Source of the DNA: Isoetes taiwanensis
Taxonomy: Eukaryota > Streptophyta > Lycopodiopsida > Isoetales > Isoetaceae
Direction of reading: 5' to 3'
Length of the DNA: 64,000 nucleotides
Assembly: GCA_021234155.1 (NCBI GenBank)
Contig: JAJEKV010000404.1
Span: forward strand, 124,001 to 188,000
In this document: one piece after another, positions 23,641 through 34,774 of the stretch
Layout of the letters: each line of letters starts with the position of its first letter
Numbering within the stretch: the stretch's first letter is position 1
Notes under the pieces: model-generated
Seen by the model: only the letters and a program-made list of their open reading frames with translations
Told to the model about the DNA's origin: nothing
The model's database searches: none
Program-made: the position numbers and the translations under genes

Positions 23641-24455
23641 AAAGTAAGGTTGAAGCTCTAAGAAAACTAGCACCTCCAAAACCCTCAAGCGGGTTAAAAG
23701 CTTCATGGGGATGACTAGCTTTTTGAGAATGTATGTACCTCATTTTCCCACACTATGAGCAATTTCTAACCTCACAAAGGTTGGAAAATTCTCAAAAAGT
23801 GAAAGTAAACATATCCTAGTAAATTGGGATGAGCAATGCCAAGAATCTTTTGACAAGATCATTGATGCTATTTGTAAATCTATCCTACTTAAACCTCTGA
23901 TCTAGAGACCCTTCAAAGCTTATATCGATTGTGACAAAAAGGCAATTGGTTTTGCACTTTTGCAAAGCATGTAATTGCTTTTTGCAAAGATGTGGTCGGA
24001 ACTTTGAATAAAGGTATTCGGGTTGGAGAAAAGTGCGGCGTGACTTTGATGTTCTTGATAGAAAGACAAGGACATCTTCTTCAAAACAATCAGGTGCAAG
24101 TATTCATGAGACAAAATCCTTTCTCACTCCTTTTTGCAAAAAAGCAACCAAAGGCCAAATTGTGCAGGTGGGCTTGTAAGATCCAAGCTTATGATATTAC
24201 TGTAAAGGTGGTAAAGTTGATCGAGAATCCCAGCTCTTATCTTCCACATGTGTTATTTGAGCATGAAGATCAAGAAGGGTTATGTAATGATGACAATCTA
24301 ACAAACTTGATTTCTTTTGATCACGAGAAGATATTGGTAGCAATTTGACATCGAAACTATCCGGAGAGCAATGAGTTGCCCAAGAATTTGAGTGACAGTC
24401 AAGAGAGAAGATTCAAGGACAAGTGCAAAAAGTTCAGGCTAATTGAAGGGATCCT
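23641..24455 (+). pseudogene. Gypsy copy A RNase H after RT (degraded) and tether
   Basis: Fragments follow the usual gypsy order after RT: KLTKVGKFSKSESK-like and DEQCQESFDKIIDAI-like blocks, then CDKKAIGFALLQ at about 23,932 (start of the standard RNase H) and FAKKQPKAKLCRWACKIQAY (about 24,134-24,193). The middle of the domain, with the expected acidic residues, is missing or unreadable in both copies. The standard RNase H therefore looks shortened, consistent with the upstream RNase H having taken over its role. Confidence 0.65.
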
Positions 24456-25556
24456 ATGATAATTGAAGCATGTCATGAGGGAGTATGTGGAGGACACTTT
24501 GCAGCAGATACAACTGCAAAAAAGATTCTCAGGTCAGGATACTTTTGGCCCACTCTTTTCAAGGATTGTTATGAGACTATAAAAATGCTGCCATAAATGT
24601 CAGGATCTTTGGTAAGAAAACTCACGCAACCAGCTGCCCTGACTGCCATAACTTCCCCTGGGCCTTTTCAAATGTGGGGGTTGGATTTTATAGGTCCCAT
24701 AGACCCACCTTCTTCAGCTCAACACCAGTTCATATTAGTTGCCACTGATTACTTCACCAAATGGGCGAGAGGCAATTCCTTTGAGAGAAGCCAATGCTCA
24801 AACTCTTGCAAGATTTCTGCATGAAAATATTTGTGCGGATTTGGCATACCTTTCAAAATAGTTTTCGATAGAGGCAGCCGGTTCATCAACCATACAATTG
24901 CATTTCTACTAGCCACCTTGAAAGTCAAACATACAAAAGTTCATCCTATTACCCTCGGGAAATGGCCAGCGAGAATCAACTAATAAGACTCTCAAATCCA
25001 TCCTCAAAAAGACCATCAGTATTTCAAAAGGATTGGCACCTAAGACTCCATGATGCACTTTGGGCATATAGAACTACCATCAAAGTGGCTACAAAACACA
25101 CTCCTTTCAGTTTGGTATATGGGATAGAGTCAGTACTGCCTATAGAATTAGAGCTTCCATCACTCAGACTGGCTTATCAGATTAATTTGGAAATGGATGA
25201 GGCTCTAAAAGGCAGGTTTGTGAGATTGATGCAGCTAGAGGAGCATAGATATGAAATGAGAATGCGTTGATGAGAAAAAAAGGCTAAAGATATTGCAGCC
25301 TTCAAAGCGACACACAAATTGCGTGGGAGTCTTAAAAAAGGGAGAGTTAGTGTTGAAATGGAACAAAGCAAGGGAGGATATAGCATCCAAATTTGAGAAT
25401 CTTTGGGAGGGACCATTTGAAGTGATAGGAACGGTGGCAAAGATTCATATTGGCTGAAAAGATATTGCTGATGGCAGAGAATTAATGAACCCTATCAACA
25501 TTGTGCACCTAAAAAGGTATTGGCAACAACATGTTGCCCTTGCTTTGTTTAACTAA
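24456..25556 (+). pseudogene. Gypsy copy A integrase
   Basis: EACHEGVCGGHFAADTTAKK (zinc-binding HH part, about 24,465) is followed by the MWGLDFIGPIDPPSSAQHQF block with the first catalytic Asp, a DRGS block near 24,868 with the second, and a GQ.ESTNKTLKS block near 24,960 with the catalytic Glu (damaged). The C-terminal part includes VLKWNKAREDIASKFENLWE. The stop is TAA 25,554-25,556. There is no chromodomain. The middle is frameshifted at CAG/CTG sites. At about 25,165-25,210 this copy is the clean one (RLAYQINLEMDEALKG), while copy B is damaged there. Confidence 0.8.
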
Positions 25557-26288
25557 AATCTTTATGGTAAGAGGTAGCTAGGATTAGTTAGTGCATTGCT
25601 AAAAGAAAAATAAGAAAAAAACAGAAAAAAGCAAATATAAGAAAAAAGCTTCAATAGGATGAAAGCAAAAAATTAGTTAAGCCTACCCTAGTAAGTCTAG
25701 TTCTGCTTTGAGATTATTATTCGTGTACTAATGCGTTTCTAGTGTTGCAAGTACAAAAAGGCTGTACAGGTTGTGATCAACTGAGGGAGTGAATCAATAC
25801 TGATCATAGTTCCATGCAGGTGCATCTGAACATGTCATTCACACATCTCTTTCACTATATTACATTATTCTTCATCATCTGGAGTTGCTGCCATTGCCCC
25901 CACACCAGCAACTCAGTCAAACTAACAAGCTTTATCTTCACATGCAGGTGCATCCTTATATCTGCCTCCATCTGTCATCTGATCAAGAGTTGACCTTATA
26001 ACATCTGAAAACCCCCTACATCTTCATAAAATTCCCAAGCTGCTGTCATACTACCATCCTGCAGCTTCTCATAACTAAAGAGATTTATTTTCCATGCAGG
26101 TTCATCTGAAAGGAACATCATTCATGTGTACATTCATAATGCCAAATCTGTCACTTTCAAATCCATATGCAGGTCATTGAGTTGCCAACCATATTCTCAC
26201 ATTGGCAACTGGCTGGAGCTATGTCAAGAAGTACAAACAGCTAGTCAAAGGGGCTGGTAGACCAGCCTTCTCTTTTAGTTTGGCATAA
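25557..26288 (+). other. Copy A 3' non-coding internal region with repeated ATGCAGGT motifs
   Basis: 730 bases between the pol stop and LTR-B without coding potential. ATGCAGGT recurs near 25,814, 25,943, 26,094 and 26,167, usually as CATGCAGGTGCATC or CATGCAGGTTCATC. The corresponding region of copy B (34,033-34,774) has the same layout with damage at some of these sites. AAAGGGGCTGG at about 26,247 is the nearest polypurine-like run, about 40 bases short of the LTR. Confidence 0.6.
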
Positions 26289-28797
26289 TGCTGCCATGCC
26301 ATGGCAGCATGGAAGAGCCAAGCACATGTTTGCACTAATCCTCTCAACTTGATTTGGTTTGCAAGATAATAGGGAAATGCTTCACTAGCATACATCAAAG
26401 CTTGAAGAGCAAAGGAAGGACAATTGACTCAAGTCACTCAAGAGATACAAAAGGTCAAACAAGCAAAAGGAAGTGAAGAGAAGAGGAGAAAGAACCCCTT
26501 GAAGAATATTCCATGGTATGTAGCTCTTTGTGATCTTGGCATCTTTGGCATTTTGATCCCCTTCCCCATTTGCTCCACCATCCTAAGATACCCTTGCACT
26601 TTGACTCCTTGCTCATATACCTTCCAAAAGTCAACCTTGACCTTGAAAGTTCTTTCTAGTCAAAATACACCTTCATGAAACACCACTTGCTTCATCATCC
26701 ACTAGTTCAAAAGTGACTTGACTTGGTCATAATCTTGCTCACAAAGTCAACATCCCATGCAACTTGAGCAAAGTTAAAAGAAGATTGCAAAAATTCCTAA
26801 GGGAAGTGCTCAAATTTCAAATGTGCCCTAAGAGGCACCTTAAAGTTGCTCCCATAAAATTTTTTGGCTCCTAAATGAGCACTTGATGTGCCAAGTCACT
26901 TCACACCTCATATCACACCTCACTTCTGCGCCAAGTCATCATACCCATCATCATTCTAGCCATTTCATGTCAAACTCTCACATTCAAATCAAAATTCATA
27001 TCAAAGTATTAAACTAGCTTCATTGTTGCCACATCACCATTGACACCTCATCACTCACACACGTCATCTCCATGTCATTCAAAAATTTTGACTAGAAAGA
27101 ATTTTCAAATTCAAGATGGCTGACATGTCACCATTCCTATTGGCCACATCATACCACCTAGCCTTGTCATCATTTCCAAATGCCACTACATCCACTCCTT
27201 AGCTCATTTTTTGCCAAAATCCAAAGAACTCCATTATGAGAAGAGATTCGAGAATCTTTTAGGGTGCAAGAAAAGATTCCCTCGGGAAAAAAATTTTGAA
27301 AAAAGGCTTTGTTTTGGGCATTATATGTGCTTCCTAGGGAATCGTGCCTTAGTGCCTAGGGGTGCAAAAATTTTCCTATCTACCCCCCCAAGCCTAATTT
27401 CTCTTTCCGGCCCAATCTCCCCATGCCGTGGAACATCCGGCGTGTGGGGTGGTGGAGGTACCGGATCCCACGTGGATATTGCAATAATAATCGAAATATT
27501 GAATTTTCTTCTTGTTATATACCTTGGCCGCCAAATTCGATTGAGCCTGTGGGATATTTCGTACGAACCCATATGAACCCTAAATCAGGAAAATGCCAAG
27601 ATCGGTTAATTTGGCCTAACAAACTAGCAAATCATGACCTAAAGCGGCCGAATCACCATGTTTAATGCCAAGAACACTTATTGCGGGCTAAAAGACAGAG
27701 GATTGAAGGAAAATGATCAAGATCTCAAAGAGCGAGCATTTACAAAAGGCTTTTTCTCGCAGAAAAAATTCGAGGGCTTTGAGGCAAAGAAGTGTTTTTG
27801 GCTTTGAAGAAGGACGGCTTGATGACCTTGAGCTTGATTTGACCTCCAATGTTTACCTATGATCCAGTTATTGACTCAATTCTCCGGATTTTTTGAATGT
27901 GTACCTATTTGATCATTGCCCAAGACCACGAGCTTGGGATATTACATTGTATCTCTTGAGTGTTTGATTAAATTGAAAATCCGACCTTTGTAGCAATCTG
28001 TTTGTGTTGCATGAAACTCATTCCCAAAAGTAGGCAATTATCGAGAGGCTAGGCGTCTTGTGTACGTCCAAACCGTCGGATAGGGTGTGATGCGCCTATG
28101 TAGCAACTCTTTGGGAAGTGCAAAAGCCAAATTCTGTCAAGGCAAAATTACAATACCAATTTGAGCCAACATCTTTAGATCCTTTGGTATTGCACTGCTT
28201 GAGGCATTGAGCATAAGAGAGTGATTGTTTGAGCATCAATCTTGTCAAACTAAATATGATAAACAAGGCAATGCTAGACACGCGTGCAATCCTTCATTAG
28301 AAAATATCTTCTTTCAAGATTGTTCATTTTTATAGTCTTAGGCAAAAATCGTCAAAAGAAAAAATTAGGTTCCTTTTGTCAAAAAGAAGACTTGGCCCTT
28401 ATTGTGCGGACAAATGGGCGAATAGCGTTGGTAACTCAGAAAATTCCTTGCCAATATCGAGTTCCAAATTTTTGCTCTGCCGGGGATATTGACCAAAAAT
28501 TGACTGGGTCGATGATCTAATTTTGGCCTACCTAACCTACTCGGACCTGTTGAGATTTTTACTGACTGTTAGTGTCAAGTGTTGAGCATCTTGAGGAGAG
28601 AGATCCATATCCATAGCTTGATAGATCATTTTACGCAAGTTATTTTGTGAAGCGGACTTTTTGCCTTGAGGGAAACATACTCCTAGTGAACTTTTTGTGC
28701 ACCATTTTTGGAATTTTTACTTTTCAGTGGTTGCCTCAAGCAACCTAGAGGTTCTAAACCACTGAGGTTGAAGGTTTTGCCAGGAACACCTTCAACA
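26289..28797 (+). repeat. LTR-B, 2.5 kb
   Basis: Begins with an inverted repeat, TGCTGCCATG then C then CATGGCAGCA, and ends CACCTTCAACA. A second inverted repeat, GTTGAAGGT..ACCTTCAAC, lies at the 3' end (about 28,767-28,796). It is shared by internal A (as 3' LTR) and internal B (as 5' LTR). Short ORFs in it are not supported as genes. Confidence 0.9.
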
Positions 28798-28840
28798 TTT
28801 TGGAGGTTCTACCGAGATCATTTTCCTGGAATCTGAACTC

Positions 28841-29870
28841 ATGGCACCCAAAAGAACTAATGAGGCATCCGGAGCCCACTTGAAGCCGCGGGATAATCAT
28901 GAAGCTACTTGCGGCACCCTCTTGTCACTATACAAGCAAATGCAGGTATGCCTTATCAATACTTTGAGCTAAATGTGCCTATTCCAGTCCCTGTTTTTGA
29001 TCCGAGCATGAATGCCAATAATTTCCTCAAGACTTTTGAAGAATACTACCAAGAATATGGTCACAAAAAGGGCTGTAAGTTTTCTGAGTTTAAAAAATGT
29101 TTCAAGAACGATGAAGTCAGGGCTTGGTTAGAGTATGTTGTAAGTTTAGGCACCAACTCTTGGGAAGAACTGGTAAAAAAGTTTTTAACAAGGTTTGGAA
29201 GAGTCTTGGACCCCCAAGATTTAATCTTTGAGTTGCAAACTTTTCGCATCAAACATGGTGAGAGTGTGCACCAAATATGTTGAAAGATTCAATCTATATC
29301 GGTCAAATGCCAAATCAATCATGTTCCTAACCATACCACGCATCTAGTGGCTTCTTTTATCGGGGGATTAAGCGGCAGAACCGAGGATACGTAAAGCTTT
29401 TGAAGATCCAAAACAAGAGGGATTTGATACAATACACAAGGCTTTCACCAAGGCTCATTGAAATTGCAGATATGATATCTTACTTACGGATGATGTGCAC
29501 TCACCAAGTGATCCTTTTTTCCAGATTATGAGCAAGAATATATGGGAGCAGCACCTATACCTATTTATGCTGTCCAAAAAGAGAAGAAAAAGGTTAAGAT
29601 TGAAGATGATGAGGCTCCTGCAGCAGATGTAAGAGCAGAGATCACCAAAGTGTCCGAAGCACTGGTTGAGGTAACCAAACAACTTCAAGAGCTGAAAAGC
29701 TCAAAATTTGAAAAGAAAACTTACCCTCCATGTGTGCATTGCTTTAGAGATACTCATTCTTCTGACTATTGCTGGTATAGGCCATGCACTAAGTGTGGAA
29801 AGAGAGGTCATTTTGGTAAAGAATGCCCTGTGTGTGAATTTTGTAAAGGTCAGAGGGCATTATGAGGATA
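28841..29870 (+). pseudogene. gag: Gypsy copy B gag with CCHC zinc knuckle
   Basis: ATG at 28,841 matches copy A; a frameshift in the first 70 bases leaves the long frame starting at 28,909. The capsid core matches copy A almost exactly. The best-preserved nucleocapsid is at about 29,727-29,850: CVHCFRDTHSSDYC and then CTKCGKRGHFGKEC, a canonical CX2CX4HX4C knuckle that binds RNA. Breaks near 29,276, 29,450 and 29,860 fall on CAG/CTG positions when compared with A, so the real gene may be open. Confidence 0.85.
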
Positions 29871-30234
29871 GGTGCGAGTGTTAAAGAGTATTTTGCCGCA
29901 TAAGAAAAGTCTAAAGTTAATGAGCCAAATGCATCTATAAGGTTTGTGCAGGAAATTGAGGAACAAGAGGAGATAATGGCTGTCCCACACCGGAGAATGA
30001 ATAATGCCAAAGAAAGAGAATCAACACATGAGGAAGTCGACATCTTGAAACATAGGGATGCCGAAGCAAAGCAGGGTCGCGTGCCTCCTCCTCCTGCCTT
30101 TAAATTTGTCAAGAAGGAGAAAGAGTGTGAGGACTTTGAATATTTGTTGAAAAATTCAAAAATCGTGGTAGATTTCTTGACCTTGCTCAAGATAGCCCCT
30201 TCATAAAAAAAGGTTCTCAATCTGACTAAGGAAG

Positions 30235-30660
30235 ATGAGTTTGCCCCTAACAAACCACATTGAGGAGCACATGCTCACTCGGGATGATTATGATCCTGGA
30301 GCTTTCACTTGTGTTGCCAAAATGGGAGGAAAAATCTTAACCAAGGTTCTGCTAGATGGAGGATCACCCCTGAATGTAATGCCACACCATGTTATGAGGC
30401 TATGTGGTCTAGAAATAGACAAGAAGGCTCCAATGATCTTAAAATCTTTCTCTAACACAAAAATCAATCCAGTTGGAATAGTTAGCAACGTGCCTATTGA
30501 TGTTGAAGGAATAATGATTGCAGCTAACTTTGTTGTGGTTGCTTTTGAAGGAATAGGGGACAAATCAGATATATATGACTTACTTTTGGGCAGAAAATGG
30601 CTTTCTACAGTTGATGCTAGGCAGGAGAATGCACTATTTCAAATGGCAAGAAAAAGGTAA
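30235..30660 (+). CDS. Gypsy copy B aspartic protease (part of pol)
   Basis: An open frame of 141 codons. Residues about 23-45 read CVAKMGGKILTKVLLDGGS with the catalytic Asp in LLDGGS. The hydrophobic flap region and YDLLLGRKWLS (about 119-129) follow, giving the D..LLG pair of a retroviral-type aspartic protease. Upstream, an acidic/PPPP linker (29,946-30,206) joins it to Gag. It ends at TAA 30,658-30,660, and the next pol frame (RNase H-RT) starts in another phase at 30,663. Copy A is equally disrupted here, so one missing base in the assembly or a real -1/+1 shift are both possible. Confidence 0.8.
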   Translation: MSLPLTNHIEEHMLTRDDYDPGAFTCVAKMGGKILTKVLLDGGSPLNVMPHHVMRLCGLEIDKKAPMILKSFSNTKINPVGIVSNVPIDVEGIMIAANFVVVAFEGIGDKSDIYDLLLGRKWLSTVDARQENALFQMARKR

Positions 30661-30662
30661 CA

Positions 30663-32111
30663 TTGTACAATAAGTTAGGAGAGTTTGAAAGCATGAATTT
30701 CATTGAAGAAGAAATGCTGCTATCACATCCATGTGAAGAATTTGAACTGAATGCAGTAGAGCTAGAGTCTAGCATAAAAATTCCAAAAGAATTAGCTTCA
30801 GCTAAAACAAGCAATTTTGCTTATTTATGGTTTGATGGTGGTGTTTCCAAAAGGCTTAATGTAGCATCTTCTGCTACTATTCTCAAGGATGCTTCCAACA
30901 GGTTGCTTGCTAAGGTGGGTAGAATTTATCCAAATGTCACTTCTAATATGGCAGAGTATAAGGCATTAATTGCAGGTCTTCAAGAAGCAAAAAATCTAAA
31001 CATTAGTGATGTAATCATCTTTGGAGACTCTCAGCTTGTCTGCAGGCAAATATCAGGAGAATATCAGGCCAAGAGTAAAGACATGATGCAGCTCAGAGAT
31101 CAAGCTATGCTGGAACTGAAGAATTTTGAAACTTGGGAACTTTGCCATGTGCCAAGGGAGCAAAATTGTGAAGCAGACTCGTTGTGCAGGAGTGTGCTAC
31201 TGGAACACTTGGCTAAGGGAGCAATTCAAGAAGATGAGCTTGAAAAGAAAGATCTGCAACAGCTATACCCCATCCTGGTAATCAATGCAAGTGAAGACAA
31301 ACAGATAAAAGAAATCAAGGTCAACAAGAAAGGTCTAGATAGGGTATTATATGTTGGTGATTTGTTTAAAGAAGAGGACAATGCTTTTGTTACTAAATTC
31401 TTTGATGATTGGAAGGATATCTTTGCTTGGGATTATGATGAGTTGATTGGTGTTGACAAAAGCATTTGTGAGTTTGAGATCAAGATCAAGGAACCTGTTA
31501 TACAAAAGCTAAGAAGGATTAATGCTTCTCTATTAGGTTTAATCAAGGAGGAATTGTGCAAAATGAAAGATGCAGGTGTGATTGCAGAAATTGTGAACCC
31601 TGAGTGGCTATCTTGCATTGTTCCCGTTGAGAAGAAAAATAAGACTATTAGAATTTGCATAGATTATAGAGATCTAAACAAAGCCACTATCAAAGATTGC
31701 TATCCTTTGCCATTTCTGGAAGAAGTGCTGCATGCTGTAGCAGGGAAAGAAATTTACTCATTCTTAGATGGCTTTTCAGGTTTTAATCAGATAAGCATCA
31801 AGGAAAGTGATCAGCCAAAAACTTCATTTATCACACCTTGGGGAACATTTGCCATGAAAAGAATGCCATTTGGATTGATGAATGCATCTGCAACATTCCA
31901 AAGAGCCATGGATACAATTTTTAGAGAAATGCCTGCCAATATTTTTCGTGTATTTTTGGATGACCTTTGTTTGGGAACTTCTCTAGAAAAACATTTTGAT
32001 ATGCCAACCATGCTGTTTGATTTGTGTAGAAAAGGGAGAGTGAGTTTGAATCCCAAAAATGTGTTTTTATCCTCAAGAGGAGAGTTGCTTGGGCATGTAG
32101 TGTCTCGGTGA
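30663..32111 (+). CDS. pol: Gypsy copy B RNase H-reverse transcriptase segment of pol, 482 codons
   Basis: The longest open frame in the window. Residues about 52-176 form an RNase H with all four acidic positions visible: D58 (WFDGG), E98 (MAEYKALI), D122 (FGDSQLV) and D172 (CEADSL). The arrangement (AEY.ALI.GL..A, HVPREQN.EAD) is that of the extra, archaeal-like RNase H known from plant Tat elements. RT follows at about 270-480: IRICIDYRDLNKATIKD, D369 in SFLDGFSGFNQI, MPFGLMNASATFQRAM, and FLDD (431-434) as the catalytic pair. So this RNase H lies before RT, not between RT and integrase. The frame ends at 32,111, where GGTGAGG replaces an expected CTGG-type sequence, so the stop may be artefactual. 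Confidence 0.9.
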   Translation: MYNKLGEFESMNFIEEEMLLSHPCEEFELNAVELESSIKIPKELASAKTSNFAYLWFDGGVSKRLNVASSATILKDASNRLLAKVGRIYPNVTSNMAEYKALIAGLQEAKNLNISDVIIFGDSQLVCRQISGEYQAKSKDMMQLRDQAMLELKNFETWELCHVPREQNCEADSLCRSVLLEHLAKGAIQEDELEKKDLQQLYPILVINASEDKQIKEIKVNKKGLDRVLYVGDLFKEEDNAFVTKFFDDWKDIFAWDYDELIGVDKSICEFEIKIKEPVIQKLRRINASLLGLIKEELCKMKDAGVIAEIVNPEWLSCIVPVEKKNKTIRICIDYRDLNKATIKDCYPLPFLEEVLHAVAGKEIYSFLDGFSGFNQISIKESDQPKTSFITPWGTFAMKRMPFGLMNASATFQRAMDTIFREMPANIFRVFLDDLCLGTSLEKHFDMPTMLFDLCRKGRVSLNPKNVFLSSRGELLGHVVSR

Positions 32112-32760
32112 GGAATTCAAATATCTGAAAGTAAGGTTGAAGCTCTAAGAAAACTAGCACCTCAAAAACCCTCAAAGCGGGGTTAAAAGCTTCATGGGGA
32201 TGACTAGCTTTTTGAGAATGTATGTACCTCATTTTTCCCACACTATGAGCGCAATTTCTAACCTCACAAAGGTTGGAAAATTCTCCAAAAGTGAAAGTAA
32301 ACATATCCTAGTAAATTGGGATGAGCAATGCCAAGAATCTTTTGACAAGATCATTGATGCTATTTGTAAATCTATCCTACTTAAACCTCCTGATCTAGAG
32401 ACCCTTCAAAGCTTATATCGGTGTGACAAAAAGGCAATTGGTTTGGCACTCTGCAAGCAAGCAAGATGTGCAAGCATTAATCGAATTAAGGTATCCAGGT
32501 TGGAGAAAAGTGCGGCAGACTTTGATGTTCTTGATAGAAAGACAAGGACATCTTCTTCAAAACAATCAGGTGCAAGTATTCATGAGACAAAATCCTTTCT
32601 CACTCCTTTTTGCAAAAAAGCAACCAAAGGCCAAATTGTGCAGGTGGGCTTGTAAGATCCAAGCTTATGATATTCTTTGTAAAAGGTGGTAAAGTTGATC
32701 GAGAATCCCAGCTCTTATCTTCCACATGTGTTATTTGAGCATGAAGATCAAGAAGGGTTA
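32112..32760 (+). pseudogene. Gypsy copy B standard RNase H (shortened) and tether
   Basis: After RT, frames read FLRMYVPHFSHTMSAISNLT (32,212-32,271), SKSESKHILVNWDEQCQESF, the CDKKAIG.AL start of the standard gypsy RNase H (about 32,422), FDVLDRKTRT and then KKQPKAKLCRWACKIQAYD and IENPSSYLPHV. The usual middle of the domain is not recognisable. Frame breaks near 32,180 and 32,415-32,480 are partly CAG/CTG related. Confidence 0.7.
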
Positions 32761-34032
32761 TGTAATGATGACAATCTAACAAACTTGATTTCTTTTGATG
32801 CAGAAGATATTGACTGGCAATTTGACATCAGAAACTATCTGGAGAGCAATGAGTTGCCCAAGAATTTGAGTGACAGTCAAGAGAGAAGATTCAAGGACAA
32901 GTGCAAAAAGTTCAGGCTAATTGAAGGGATCCTATGATAATTGAAGCATGTCATGAGGGAGTATGTGGAGGACACTTTGCAGCAGATACAACTGCAAAAA
33001 AGATTCTCAGGTCAGGATACTTTTGGCCCACTCTTTTCAAGGATTGTTATGAGACTATAAAATGCTGCCATAAATGTCAGATCTTTGGTAAGAAAACTCT
33101 GCAACCAGCTGCCCTGACTGCCATAACTTCCCCTGGGCCTTTTCAAATGTGGGGGTTGGATTTTATAGGTCCCATAGACCCACCTTCTTCAGCTCAACAC
33201 CAGTTCATATTAGTTGCCACTGATTACTTCACCAAATGGGCAGAGGCAATTCCTTTGAGAGAAGCCAATGCTCAAGCTACTGCAAGATTTCTGCATGAAA
33301 ATATTTGTGCCAGATTTGGCATACCTTTCAAAATAGTTTCTGATAGAGGCAGCCAGTTCATCAACCATACAATTGCATTTCTACTAGCCACCTTGAAAGT
33401 CAAACATACCAAAAGTTCATCCTATTACCCTCAGGGAAATGGCCAAGCAGAATCAACTAATAAGACTCTCAAATCCATCCTCAAAAAGACCATCAGTGTT
33501 TCAAAAAAGGATTGGCACCTAAGACTCCATGATGCACTTTGGGCATATAGAACTACCATCAAAGTGGCTACAAAACACACTCCTTTCAGTTTGGTATATG
33601 GGATAGAGTCAGTACTGCCTATAGAATTAGAGCTTCCATCACTCGACCGGCTTATCGATTAATTTGGAAATGGATGAGGCTCTAAAAAGACGGGGTTTGT
33701 GAGATTGATGCAGCTAGAGGAGCATAGATATGAGGCTGAGAATGCAGTGATGAGAAAAAAGGCTAAATATATTGCAGCCTTCAAAGCAGCACACAAATTG
33801 CGGGGAGTCTTAAAAACAGGAGAGTTAGTGTTGAAATGGAACAAAGCAAGGGAGGATATAGCATCCAAATTTGAGAATCTTTGGGAGGGACCATTTGAAG
33901 TGATAGGAACAGTGGCAAAAGATTCATATTGGTGAAAGATATTATTGATGGCAGAGAATTAATGAACCCTATCAACATTGTGCACCTAAAAGGTATTGGC
34001 AACAACATGTTGCCCTTGCTTTGTTTAACTAA
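32761..34032 (+). CDS. Gypsy copy B integrase
   Basis: The main frame 32,934-33,662 (242 codons) has the zinc-binding domain HEGVCGGHF...CCHKC (residues about 7-48). The core has D in MWGLDFIGP (about 75), D in IVSDRGSQF (about 135) and E in NGQAESTNKTLKS (about 171), the D,D-35-E triad. The C-terminal domain continues in another frame at 33,699-33,935 (RLMQLEEHRYEAENAV; LKWNKAREDIASKF) and stops at TAA 34,030-34,032. There is no chromodomain. The shift at 33,650-33,700 is a CAG/CTG-type corruption: copy A reads through. It joins element cDNA to host DNA. Confidence 0.9.
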
Positions 34033-34774
34033 AATCTTTATGGTAAGAGGTAGCTAGGATTAGTTAGTGCATTGCTAAAAGAAAAATAAGAAAAAAAACA
34101 GAAAAAAGCAAATATAAGAAAAAAAGCTTCAATAGGATGAAAGCAAAAATTAGTTAAGCCTACCCTAGTAAGTCTAGTTCGCTTTGAGATTATTATTCGT
34201 GTACTAATGCGTTTCTAGTGTTGCAAGTACAAAAAATTTTGTGCGGGTTGTGATCAAGCGAGGGAGTGAATCAATCACCCGATCATAGTTCCATGCGGTG
34301 CATCCGAACATGTCATTCACACATCTCTTTCACTATATTACATTATTCTTCATCATCCGGAGTTCTTTGCCATTGCCCCCACACCGGCAACTTTCGGTCA
34401 AACTAACAAGCTTTATCTTCACATGCAGGTGCATCCTTATATCGCCTCCATCGTCATCGATCAAGAGTTGACCTTATAACATCTGAAAACCCCTACATCT
34501 TCATAAAATTCCCAAAGGCTGTTTGTCATACTACCATCCTGCAGACTTCTCATAACTAAAGAGATTTATTTTCCATGCAGGTTCATCTGAAAGGAACATC
34601 ATTCATGTGTACATTCATAATGCCAAATCTGTCACTTTCAAATCCATATGCAGGTCATTGAGTTGCCAACCATATTCTCACATTGGCAACTGGCTGGAGC
34701 TATGTCAAGAAGTACAAAGCTTGACTAGTCAAAGGGGCTGGTAGAGACCAGCCTTCTCTTTTAGTTTGGCATAA
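34033..34774 (+). other. Copy B 3' non-coding internal region
   Basis: Counterpart of 25,557-26,288. No coding potential. Between about 34,180 and 34,510 it is visibly damaged at CAG/CTG compared with copy A (for example GTGCGGGTTG against GTACAGGTTG), then clean again from about 34,560. Confidence 0.6.

Noticed and set aside
20353-25556. Treating gypsy copy A as an old pseudogene because of its many frameshifts
   Set aside because: Most breaks coincide with CAG/CTG sites that are intact in copy B, and the reverse holds in other stretches. They look like base-call errors, so age cannot be inferred.
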